This document shows, piece after piece, positions 13,731-20,472 of a stretch of 20,472 bases of DNA. The number at the start of each line of letters is the position of its first letter. The stretch's first letter is position 1. The DNA is from a virus. A program made the position numbers and the translations under genes. Below the pieces are notes generated by a model. That model did not search any database. It was not told the origin of the DNA and was given only the letters and a program-made list of their open reading frames with translations. The stretch is taken from IMG/VR virus record IMGVR_UViG_3300007735_000452, positions 1-20,472 of that record, one strand, 5' to 3'.

Positions 13731-14924
13731 ATGGCACAACAACAAATGGGTTTATTTGGTCCTACCCCTAATGAGCTACTACAGGCTCAACAGGCCGCTG
13801 ACCAAGCCTTAGCTTTACGTCAATCACAGTTTGCTCCTGGTCAAGGTTTGATGTACCAAGCAGCTAGTGCAGGGCAACGTGCTGGTAGAAACTTAGCAGG
13901 TTTGTTCGGTATCGAAGATCCTGCATTGTCTGAAGCTAAGAAGATGGAAGAGCTAAAGGCTGCTGTGGCTTCTCAGTGGGATGGTAATGATCCGCTAGAG
14001 GCTTACAAGATCTTCGCTAAAGAAGCTTCTGCTAGAGGTCTTACACAGGCTGCTATCGGTGCTGCTACGCAAGTTAAAGCTTTTGAGGCTGATAGGGAAA
14101 AGACTGCTCTTAGTAAGAGAGAAGCTGAAGCAAGAATAGGATTAACAGAAACTCAAACAAAATCTGTTGAAGGCACTGAAAAAAGAGCATCTACTGAGTT
14201 TACCTGGAAAGAACAGGAGAGACCTCTACAACAAGCTATTAAAAATCTTGAGTTTACTAAGAACGTACAAGATATTAATTTACGAAACGCTCAGTTGTCA
14301 GAAGCTCAAATTAAACTGGAAGCAGCACAAGCTGAATGGAATGCGCTTACACCAGAAGAACGGGAAAAGCAAGCTAAGTCGAAAGCCAATCTTTTAATGA
14401 ATAAATTACAGCTTGAGGTTGACAAACTTAAGGCTGATATACGAGCTTCTGATGCTTTAACATCACAGCGATCAAGAGAAACAAGTCAACTAGCTCTTAA
14501 TGTAGGATATGAAAAAGATTTAGAAGGTAGAATTACAAAAGCTGTTGTTACCTTGAAAGACGGATCTGTAAAAGAGATACCTATTGGTGACGCAAAAAGA
14601 TTAGAAGAATCTGGTGTTCCTGTAACAAGTAGAAAACCAACAGGAAAACCAACAGACGAAGAGCAACGAAATCTTATTAGAGCTGCAATAGCAGGTGGTG
14701 GTGCTAAACCACAAACAACACAGTCATCTGCTCCTTTGTCTGAAAGAGCACAAGCCACACAAAATCGTCAGGCTGAGGCAGCTAACAACGATGCTACAAT
14801 ACAAGGTCTTCTCCGTAAAAGAAGGGATGCTGAAAGAAGGGGCGATATTGGAGAAGCAAACCGTATATTAGAAAACGCTAACAAGCTAGCTTATCAAAGA
14901 TATAATGTAAGGCCTTTTCAATGA
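13731..14924 (+). CDS. Internal virion protein, coiled-coil rich
   Basis: The ATG at 13731, one nt after the preceding stop, is preferred over GTG 13722. The protein is 397 aa and begins MAQQQMGLFGPTPNELLQAQ. It is almost entirely charged helix (AEARIGLTETQTKSVEGTEK, AIKNLEFTKNVQDINLRNAQ, LSEAQIKLEAAQAEWNALTP, KANLLMNKLQLEVDKLKADI), predicting long coiled coils. A short beta-like segment (GRITKAVVTLKDGSVKEIPI) and a disordered basic end follow. The position corresponds to gp15-type ejection proteins of T7, but I see no clear sequence motif tying it to that family. Its stop overlaps the next start (ATGA, 14921-14924). Confidence 0.68.
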   Translation: MAQQQMGLFGPTPNELLQAQQAADQALALRQSQFAPGQGLMYQAASAGQRAGRNLAGLFGIEDPALSEAKKMEELKAAVASQWDGNDPLEAYKIFAKEASARGLTQAAIGAATQVKAFEADREKTALSKREAEARIGLTETQTKSVEGTEKRASTEFTWKEQERPLQQAIKNLEFTKNVQDINLRNAQLSEAQIKLEAAQAEWNALTPEEREKQAKSKANLLMNKLQLEVDKLKADIRASDALTSQRSRETSQLALNVGYEKDLEGRITKAVVTLKDGSVKEIPIGDAKRLEESGVPVTSRKPTGKPTDEEQRNLIRAAIAGGGAKPQTTQSSAPLSERAQATQNRQAEAANNDATIQGLLRKRRDAERRGDIGEANRILENANKLAYQRYNVRPFQ

Positions 14925-16108
14925 TAAATATCCTATCGTTAAAGCGACAGGGTGTTTCAGATTCAATTATTGCAGAAGAACTAGCTAGTTCACGAGGTAT
15001 TGATTACAAGGGTTTAAGAAGCCAGGGTGTTACAGACCAAGTAATCATAAGCGAACTAAACAAAGCTCAAGGTGGTCCGGTAGAAGCTTTTAAAGCTGGT
15101 TTTTCTCAAGAGGCTGGTTCTGAAATAACTGGTCTACGTCAGATATTAGGTAGAGAGCCAACTGAAGAAGAACTTATGGCAGAGACTCGTATGCAGTCTT
15201 TACGTGAGCAATCTCCTGTTGCTGGGTGGGCAGGTACATTAGCAGGTAGTATTGTTAACCCAAGTTCTCTTATACCAGGGTCCTTACTTTTTAAAGGAGC
15301 TAAAGGTTTAATAACCGGAGGAGCAGCTGCGGGTGCTGTTGGCGGTGCTCTTCGTCCTTTATATACCCCAGACGAATCTAGACTAGAGTCGGCTGCTATT
15401 GGAGCCGGTGCTGGTGCTGTTTTAGGAGGAGCTTTAGCAGGTGCAAGCGATATTGTTGGTCGTTTATTTAAAAAGGAAATAGATAATGTAAACGTTGGTC
15501 GTCGAACTATAGACGATGCTGTACAGCAAACAACAGACACCACTCAAACAACAACGCCAGCAACCTTTGAATCTCCTGAAGTACAGCGCATCATTGAAGA
15601 AATGGGATCTACTGGTGCTGTACCTAGACAGGCTGCACTGTTATCAGAGCAACCTCCTAGGATGGGTTTTACTGAGTTCATGCAGCGAGAACAGGCTAGA
15701 GTAGCTCCAGGAGAGGCTGTTCAGCAAGAAGCTGCTTTACTACGTCCTATCACTGAAGAAGCTCCTACAGGCCCTACAGGGCTTGCTAGGGTTATGCAAA
15801 TGGAGCAGCAAAGGATTGCTGATGAACAACCTAATGTAGGTGCTTTACTTACTAAAAGGTCTGATGATTACTTTACTCAAACTGCTAGAGTAGCTGATGA
15901 AGGTATATCTACACCGAAGGTACAGCAGTTAGCAAAAGATACTGGACAAGATATTCGCACTGTGTTAAAAGATGTTAAGGCTAGTGATGATGTATTAAAA
16001 GCTTTGGACGAAGCTAATCTCACTCAGTTACCTAAAACATTTGATGAGGCGATAGATGTACTAGAGAATACGCCTTCACTAAGGAGAATACTAGATGCGT
16101 GTCTGTAA
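14921..16108 (+). CDS. Large internal virion protein (gp16-like), N-terminal part, frame 1 of 3
   Basis: This is a 395-aa frame coupled by ATGA to the preceding gene. It opens with two tandem helical repeats (LKRQGVSDSIIAEEL, LRSQGVTDQVIISEL). Residues 108-175 hold two glycine-zipper hydrophobic segments (LLFKGAKGLITGGAAAGAVG and AAIGAGAGAVLGGALAGASD), likely to insert into membrane. The rest is acidic helical sequence. It ends FDEAIDVLENTPSLRRILDA-CL with TAA at 16106-16108, while the following frame continues a similar helical protein without a gap. Summed with the next two frames the length is 1254 aa, near T7 gp16 (1318 aa), so this is probably the N-terminal part of one protein or of a split complex. 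No lytic transglycosylase motif was recognised. Confidence 0.68.
   Translation: MINILSLKRQGVSDSIIAEELASSRGIDYKGLRSQGVTDQVIISELNKAQGGPVEAFKAGFSQEAGSEITGLRQILGREPTEEELMAETRMQSLREQSPVAGWAGTLAGSIVNPSSLIPGSLLFKGAKGLITGGAAAGAVGGALRPLYTPDESRLESAAIGAGAGAVLGGALAGASDIVGRLFKKEIDNVNVGRRTIDDAVQQTTDTTQTTTPATFESPEVQRIIEEMGSTGAVPRQAALLSEQPPRMGFTEFMQREQARVAPGEAVQQEAALLRPITEEAPTGPTGLARVMQMEQQRIADEQPNVGALLTKRSDDYFTQTARVADEGISTPKVQQLAKDTGQDIRTVLKDVKASDDVLKALDEANLTQLPKTFDEAIDVLENTPSLRRILDACL
16081..16086 (+). promoter_or_regulatory. Shine-Dalgarno for the second internal virion frame
   Basis: AAGGAG ends 8 nt before the ATG at 16095, optimal spacing. In the upstream frame the same bases encode part of S-L-R-R. 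It allows independent restart of translation at the frame junction, which argues against a simple sequencing error. Confidence 0.5.
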
Positions 16109-16697
16109 TGCAGAAGCTGTTGTCAGGGCTGTTGTACCACGATATAAGTGGCAAGACTTGTCCGAAGCACAGCGAGAAAAGATATTTAGACTTGGACCTG
16201 AAGCTTCTAAACACATCATGGAGCGTGGTGATACCTTAGATGGTTTAACTATGCGTGATGTTTATGACAGCATTGGTGAACAGTTTCAACAAAGAATGAC
16301 CGCAGCATCAAGGAATGTTGTACCGGACAAGAAAGTTATTGATAGTGTTGATAAGTTCTTAGCGAACAAAGATGTAGGTTTTGCTGGTGAATGGGTTAAG
16401 ACAGCTTGGTCTAAAGGCAAAGCATTTAATGCTGAAGAACTAGAGGTAGCTGCTAGAGGTTTCTCTCATGCAGTGAATACTGCTAATGATTCTGCGTTAC
16501 TAAAGCTAGTAGAGCAAGGTGATGAAGCTGCATTAGCTACCTTGGTACAGGCTCAGAACGATATTGTAGCTCTTCGTGCTGCATTGGAAGGAGCAGGATC
16601 TGAAGTTGGTAGAGCACTACGCTATATCCAAAACATACAGAAAGCACAGCAAGAGAATAAACTTATCAACAGTGTCTTTGGAGTTGGTCCATGCTAA
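16095..16697 (+). CDS. Large internal virion protein, middle part, frame 2 of 3
   Basis: This is a 200-aa helical protein, MRVCNAEAVVRAVVPRYKWQ, then DLSEAQREKIFRLGPEASKH, VDKFLANKDVGFAGEWVKTA and EGAGSEVGRALRYIQNIQKA. Upstream in this frame are stops (TAG at 16092-16094), so the frame can only begin at the ATG or be entered by a shift. It overlaps the previous frame by 14 nt and is +1 relative to it. It may be a genuine separate subunit (good Shine-Dalgarno) or the centre of one large protein whose gene has been broken. No domain was recognised. Confidence 0.6.
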   Translation: MRVCNAEAVVRAVVPRYKWQDLSEAQREKIFRLGPEASKHIMERGDTLDGLTMRDVYDSIGEQFQQRMTAASRNVVPDKKVIDSVDKFLANKDVGFAGEWVKTAWSKGKAFNAEELEVAARGFSHAVNTANDSALLKLVEQGDEAALATLVQAQNDIVALRAALEGAGSEVGRALRYIQNIQKAQQENKLINSVFGVGPC

Positions 16698-18670
16698 AGG
16701 TCAGTGAGAATTGTAAGAAGTTTCTTCAAGACTTTGCTAGGATGCAGCTAGACGCTAAAGCATCAGGACTAACTAGCGAAGCTAATAAGTTATCTTCAGA
16801 TGTAGTAAAGCTTGTGTCTTCTAATCCTACGTTAGCTAAGAAGATGCAGGAGTATTACGTCAATAGTCTAATCTCTGGTTTAGGCACACCAGTTGTTAAC
16901 GTCTATTCAGCCTTCTTCAAAGGTGCTATTGCCCCTTGGGAACGAATGATTGAAGCTGTTGTCGAACGTGGTGCTGAAGGAAAGACTATCCGTGAAGGTT
17001 TGTCAATGTTTCCTGCTTTAGTGACATCGTTCGCTGAAGCATGGAGGTTTGCTGGTAGAGGTTTCCTCAATGGTGCTCCGTTAGACTTAACTTATGCTGT
17101 AGGATCTAAAGATGTAAACAAGTTCTTAGAGAACTTTAGAACTAAAGCAATTGGTACAGGCAAGATAACCACTAATGCTGATGGTACAGTTACTTACATT
17201 GAACCATCTAAATCTGCTGAAGCACTTGGTGAACTTGTTCGTTTACCAACCAGGGTATCTGTAGCAGTAGATGAGTTCTCTAAAGCATTCTTTCGTAGAA
17301 TGGAGATTAACGCACTGAAGTATCGCTATGCTTATGGCATGAGTGATGATCAGTTTCGTAAGCTTAATATGAGAGATAATCTTGATGCTACTCCAGAAGA
17401 GATTGCTGCTGCTAGACAGGCTTTAGTATCTAAGTTACAAGCTATCGACTTCCAGGATGAAAACTGGATGACTAAGATGCGTCTTGCTGGACTTGAAAGA
17501 GAAGCAGCATCAATCACTCAGTTTGCTAAAGAGAATACATTTCAGGCAGATCTAGGTAAGGTAGGTAATACATTAACAAAACTAAGAAACGACTATCCTT
17601 TGTTGTCTTTTGTCATACCGTTTATTAAGACACCTATTAACATCACTAAAGATTTCTTCAGGTACACACCAGGAAGTGCTTTAGCTTATGCAGGTACAGA
17701 TAAGTTTTCCAATGTCGTAGCAAAGAACTTAATGGGGTTAGCTACTATATCAAGCATTATTGGTCTATATGAATCAGATACAATAACTGGTCATCATAGT
17801 GATAAAGAAAGAGCTACTAAAGAAGCTGCTGGTATACCTGAGATGTCTATTAAAATAGGTAATCAATGGTATGACTATTCAAGAATAGAACCTATATCAT
17901 CAACACTTGGGTTTACACTTGATGTAATGTCACGGTACAAGGATTTAGTTCGTGAAGGAAAAGATACTGAAGCTAACAAATTAGTATCTGGTTTTATGTC
18001 AGTGATGCGGGACAACCTAGTTGAGAAAACATTCTTGGCTGGTATTGCTAACTTTGTTATGGCTGCGACCGATGCAGAACGATATGGTCCACAGATCCTA
18101 AACAATACAGTTGGTTCTTTAGTCCCTGCTGTTGTAGGCTCTGTAGCACGTCTACAAGATCCTGTCAACAAAGAAGTAGATAGTGCTGTTGCTTCGCTGA
18201 TGAATCGTATCCCAGGATTAAGAGAAGAGTTACCAACTAAGTTTGACATACTTGGTCAACCTAAGACTGTAGCACCAGGACAAGTACTTGGTCTAGCTTC
18301 TAGAGAGGCTGAGCAGACACCAGTACAACAACTTCTTGATAACCCTTATGTAAACATTCGACCAGTTACTAAGAGGTTGTACGGTATGGAGTTAGATGCT
18401 GAGCAACTTAGTCGCTTACGTCAGCTCACAGGTGAGGCTGTAGAACGAACACTAGCACCTAGAGTAGATGCTTTAAACCGTATCGAAGATCCTAGGGTTA
18501 GGGCTACCAGAATAGAGAAGATTGTAGAGAAAGCCAGAGAAGCTGGTCGTAAACAGTTTATGTCAGAGAATATCAGAAACCCTGAATTCAGAGATGCTTT
18601 TATTAAGTATCGTCAAGAGCAACGAGGTGTCTTTAAAGAAGAACTACCTAGATTTGATGTAGGGAGGTAA
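16691..18670 (+). CDS. Large internal virion protein, C-terminal part, frame 3 of 3
   Basis: This is a 659-aa protein. The ATG at 16691 overlaps the previous stop by 7 nt, with GGAG at 16680-16683 upstream. Recognisable segments are YYVNSLISGLGTPVVNVYSA, FFKGAIAPWERMIEAVVERG, FAEAWRFAGRGFLNGAPLDL, LPTRVSVAVDEFSKAFFRRM, LLSFVIPFIKTPINITKDFF and LMGLATISSIIGLYES, a pattern found in large structural proteins of many aquatic phages. The amphipathic and hydrophobic helices near residues 295-360 could interact with membrane during ejection. The C-terminus is strongly charged (RATRIEKIVEKAREAGRKQF). It returns to the frame of 14921-16108, so the middle cistron alone is out of phase. The role in DNA ejection is inferred from position. 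Confidence 0.72.
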   Translation: MLKVSENCKKFLQDFARMQLDAKASGLTSEANKLSSDVVKLVSSNPTLAKKMQEYYVNSLISGLGTPVVNVYSAFFKGAIAPWERMIEAVVERGAEGKTIREGLSMFPALVTSFAEAWRFAGRGFLNGAPLDLTYAVGSKDVNKFLENFRTKAIGTGKITTNADGTVTYIEPSKSAEALGELVRLPTRVSVAVDEFSKAFFRRMEINALKYRYAYGMSDDQFRKLNMRDNLDATPEEIAAARQALVSKLQAIDFQDENWMTKMRLAGLEREAASITQFAKENTFQADLGKVGNTLTKLRNDYPLLSFVIPFIKTPINITKDFFRYTPGSALAYAGTDKFSNVVAKNLMGLATISSIIGLYESDTITGHHSDKERATKEAAGIPEMSIKIGNQWYDYSRIEPISSTLGFTLDVMSRYKDLVREGKDTEANKLVSGFMSVMRDNLVEKTFLAGIANFVMAATDAERYGPQILNNTVGSLVPAVVGSVARLQDPVNKEVDSAVASLMNRIPGLREELPTKFDILGQPKTVAPGQVLGLASREAEQTPVQQLLDNPYVNIRPVTKRLYGMELDAEQLSRLRQLTGEAVERTLAPRVDALNRIEDPRVRATRIEKIVEKAREAGRKQFMSENIRNPEFRDAFIKYRQEQRGVFKEELPRFDVGR

Positions 18671-18672
18671 TG

Positions 18673-19137
18673 ATGTTTGAACTCATTGGTGCTCTTATCG
18701 GTGGTGTCTTTCGTCTTGCTCCAGAGGTCTTAAAGATCTTAGATAGGAAGTTTGAAAGAGAACATGAACTGAAGAAGTTAGATGTTGAAGTCTCTATCGC
18801 TAAGATGCAAGCAGAGTTTGCTCTACAGCAGGGACATCAACGTCTACAAGAGCATGAATTAGATGCTATCGGTGAAGCATTCAAACAACAAGCAGAGTCT
18901 GACAGCAAAGCCTGGAAGTGGGTAGCATCACTATCTGCTTTGGTTAGACCAGCAGTGACGTACTGGTTTGTAGCTTTCTATTCAGTTGTCAAAGCTGCTG
19001 GACTATACCTAGCTTTTCTTCAGGATGGTTCATGGACAGCAGTGTTGTTATCAGGATGGACTGACTACGATGAAGGTATGCTGTCATTGATTCTAACTTT
19101 TTGGTTCGTTGGTAGGGTATGGGAATCAAAGAAGTAA
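18673..19137 (+). CDS. 3-TM holin-like membrane protein (GTA_holin_3TM type)
   Basis: Two consecutive ATGs exist at 18670 and 18673. The second is chosen because AGGGAGG (18661-18667) then lies 5 nt upstream. The protein is 154 aa. An N-terminal amphipathic segment (MFELIGALIGGVFRLAPEVL) is followed by a charged coiled coil (about 20-80; DRKFEREHELKKLDVEVSIA) and two clear membrane helices (VRPAVTYWFVAFYSVVKAAG and MLSLILTFWFVGRVW). The layout and sequence match the phage holin family called GTA_holin_3TM as I know it. It is immediately followed by the endolysin, which it overlaps by 19 nt, so a lysis role is likely. Confidence 0.72.
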   Translation: MFELIGALIGGVFRLAPEVLKILDRKFEREHELKKLDVEVSIAKMQAEFALQQGHQRLQEHELDAIGEAFKQQAESDSKAWKWVASLSALVRPAVTYWFVAFYSVVKAAGLYLAFLQDGSWTAVLLSGWTDYDEGMLSLILTFWFVGRVWESKK

Positions 19138-19691
19138 TCGACATTGCTGAACCACTAATCAAGAGATTCGAAGGCTGGAGAAGTAAACCCTATCTATGCA
19201 GTGCTAACGTCCCCACCATAGGCTGGGGATCAACCATGTATGAGAATGGTGATAGGGTTACCTTAGATGATCCTGAGATCTCAAAAGAAAGAGGACAGGA
19301 ATTGTTCGAACTTGATGCAGAAAGGTTCCTACTTCAAGTCTACAAAGCCTGTCCAGTGTTGACGAAACACCAAAATAAAGCTGCTGCAATACTTAGCTGG
19401 ACTTATAACTTAGGACCAGCTAGGCTCCGATCATCCACGATGCGAACAAGAATAAACCAAGAGCGATGGGAGGAAGCTGTTCAAGAACTAAAGCGTTGGA
19501 ATCTTGCAGCAGGTAAAGTAACCAAAGGACTTGTTCTTCGTCGTGAAGCAGAGGCGACATTATTCCTCCTTAGCCCATCCAATAACAAAGCTAAAGATAG
19601 CGATGTTAACGAAGACAAAGAACCCTTCGAGAAGAACCTCAGAGCTGTCCTCGTCAGTTACGACAAAATCATCAGAGTAGCAAATCCCTAA
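19119..19691 (+). CDS. Endolysin, GH24 lysozyme (T4-like muramidase)
   Basis: This is a 190-aa protein. The catalytic region RFEGWRSKPYLCSANVPTIG followed by WGST matches phage lysozymes that cleave the MurNAc-GlcNAc bond of peptidoglycan. E18 corresponds to T4 lysozyme E11 and T33 to T26. The position of T4 D20 is C27 here, giving an E-C-T triad. HQNKAAAILSWTYNLGPARL and WNLAAGKVTKGLVLRREAEA are the usual C-lobe motifs. There is no signal peptide or N-terminal membrane anchor, so release needs a holin. A 35-residue charged extension after LFLLSP is unusual for the family. It starts inside the upstream membrane-protein gene. Confidence 0.92.
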   Translation: MGIKEVIDIAEPLIKRFEGWRSKPYLCSANVPTIGWGSTMYENGDRVTLDDPEISKERGQELFELDAERFLLQVYKACPVLTKHQNKAAAILSWTYNLGPARLRSSTMRTRINQERWEEAVQELKRWNLAAGKVTKGLVLRREAEATLFLLSPSNNKAKDSDVNEDKEPFEKNLRAVLVSYDKIIRVANP

Positions 19692-19755
19692 CATAAACCC
19701 TGGTAGAAAAGACCAACCATAGATATTCGGCATAGTTTTCCTTAGTGACCTTTAT

Positions 19756-19781
19756 AGACCCCTTTGCAGGGGTCTTTTTTT
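19756..19781 (+). terminator. Intrinsic terminator at the end of the structural/lysis operon
   Basis: AGACCCC (19756-19762) pairs with GGGGTCT (19769-19775) around TTTGCA and is followed by a run of seven T (19775-19781). The T-run is only on the + strand side, so it terminates rightward transcription. The rest of the gap after the endolysin stop (19692-19755) shows no gene or clear promoter. Confidence 0.92.
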
Positions 19782-19783
19782 AT

Positions 19784-20472
19784 CTAGATTTCACACACAC
19801 CGGCTACACAGGCAAGCTGCTGTGCACCTTCAACGTTATCATCATTTTCCTTAAGCATGTCCCAATTGATGTCAACAGGCATCTTAGCTAACAAGGCTTC
19901 ATAGTCTTCCTTGCTGCATGTCTCATAAGGAGCCTGTCGATAAGTGCCCCCATCCATTGGCAGGAATGATACACCAGTACAGATGTCAAAGTTATCGAAT
20001 ACCCAAGCCCCTACAGTAGGCCATTCATTCTCATTGACTGAGATAGTTACTGAAGGTTTATGTTCGCACCAGTGAAGCTGATATACACGCCATAGCTTAA
20101 GATGAGATATAGCATCAACATCATCCCTGGTAATAGCACCTTCAGGAGCCTTCATAGGAAATGAGAACACTGTAGTGCTATCTGGTCTCATCACACAAGG
20201 TTCACTAGGAATACCTTGTTCGATCATAAACGCCGTGAGAGGGTCTTTTTTATCTGATCGTACACGCCTAATGTAATACTGGGCATGTTGAGGATGAATG
20301 CCAGAAGCAGTGCCACACAACTGAGACACAGTACCAGAAGGCTTGACGCAAGTGATAGCAGCAGAGACAGGGATATTAAGAGCTTCTGCTGTAACTTCAT
20401 TAGCAACGATTGCTTCATTTCTCAACATCTCCAATCTTGCTGGTAACGCTTTATCATCAGGATCATTCAGTA
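19784..20472 (-). CDS. Class II (adenosylcobalamin-dependent) ribonucleotide reductase, C-terminal part
   Basis: The minus-strand frame is open from the window edge to the TAG at 19784-19786; 228 residues are visible and the N-terminus is outside. The block AAITCVKPSGTVSQLCGTAS and GIHPQHAQYYIRRVRSDKKD is diagnostic of monomeric B12-dependent ribonucleoside-triphosphate reductase (RTPR type). The C-terminal CVAGVC near the end has the C-x4-C spacing of the redox pair that re-reduces the active site. The enzyme makes deoxynucleotides for phage DNA replication without needing oxygen. It converges on the structural operon, so it belongs to another transcription unit, probably early or metabolic. 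TTG 20434 is not the real start, since the frame continues upstream (ALPARLEMLRNEA). Confidence 0.92.
   Translation of the reverse strand, partial: LNDPDDKALPARLEMLRNEAIVANEVTAEALNIPVSAAITCVKPSGTVSQLCGTASGIHPQHAQYYIRRVRSDKKDPLTAFMIEQGIPSEPCVMRPDSTTVFSFPMKAPEGAITRDDVDAISHLKLWRVYQLHWCEHKPSVTISVNENEWPTVGAWVFDNFDICTGVSFLPMDGGTYRQAPYETCSKEDYEALLAKMPVDINWDMLKENDDNVEGAQQLACVAGVCEI

Noticed and set aside
15139-15543. 134-aa minus-strand ORF and similar antisense ORFs (694-912, 7921-8259, 14486-14758, 17875-18249)
   Set aside because: All lie wholly inside good + strand genes, have low-complexity or implausible composition, and show no ribosome site.
1-20472. CRISPR arrays, tRNA genes, insertion sequences or attachment sites
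   Set aside because: No regularly spaced repeats, cloverleaf-like sequence, transposase or integrase was seen by eye; glycine-codon microrepeats in fibre genes explain the obvious short repeats.

Overview
This window is a stretch of a tailed-phage genome, most likely a lytic podovirus with T7-like virion architecture infecting a Gram-negative, probably aquatic, bacterium. The supports are the order scaffold, major capsid protein, tail tubular A, tail tubular B and three internal-virion-type proteins, all on the + strand, followed by a GH24 endolysin. The aquatic-host suggestion is inference from the style of the tail-fibre, LamG and small proteins. No portal, terminase, DNA polymerase or RNA polymerase lies in the window.

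Layout. 1-4387 is a run of adhesion or fibre genes: the end of a collagen-like fibre, a Ser/Thr/Gly-rich fibre, a fibre with an Mtd-type N-terminus, a triple LamG-like protein and a small Trp-rich protein. A strong sigma70-type promoter (4407-4435) then starts the head module: two small proteins, the scaffold (4967-5749) and the major capsid gene. A second block follows the capsid terminator (7327-7355): a 53-aa protein, a glycine-rich fibre, a small fibre-associated protein, a holin-like protein and four tiny basic proteins chained by start/stop overlaps. From 9587 come tail tubular A and B and the internal virion proteins, the last of which is spread over three overlapping reading frames (14921-18670). 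The lysis pair (3-TM membrane protein and endolysin) closes the unit at an intrinsic terminator (19756-19781). On the minus strand the C-terminal part of a B12-dependent (class II) ribonucleotide reductase converges on this terminator.

The main result is that the major capsid gene is interrupted. Exon 1 (5773-5844, 24 codons) and exon 2 (6437-7318) are separated by a 592-nt intron carrying a LAGLIDADG homing endonuclease. The splice sites are supported by protein continuity (FIP/EIWSDEI), a 6-bp P1 with the U-G wobble at the 5' site, a 6-bp P10 to the 3' exon directly adjacent to it, a terminal G, a P9 hairpin, and candidate P4 and P7 pairings. It is therefore called a group I intron. A naive annotation would give a truncated capsid starting near 6479-6485 and would miss exon 1.

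Other points of interest are the three-frame internal virion protein with a 13-nt block whose removal restores the frame, a promoter placed so that its gene would be leaderless, the cascade of tiny basic proteins, two separate holin-like genes, and an endolysin with Cys in place of the catalytic Asp.
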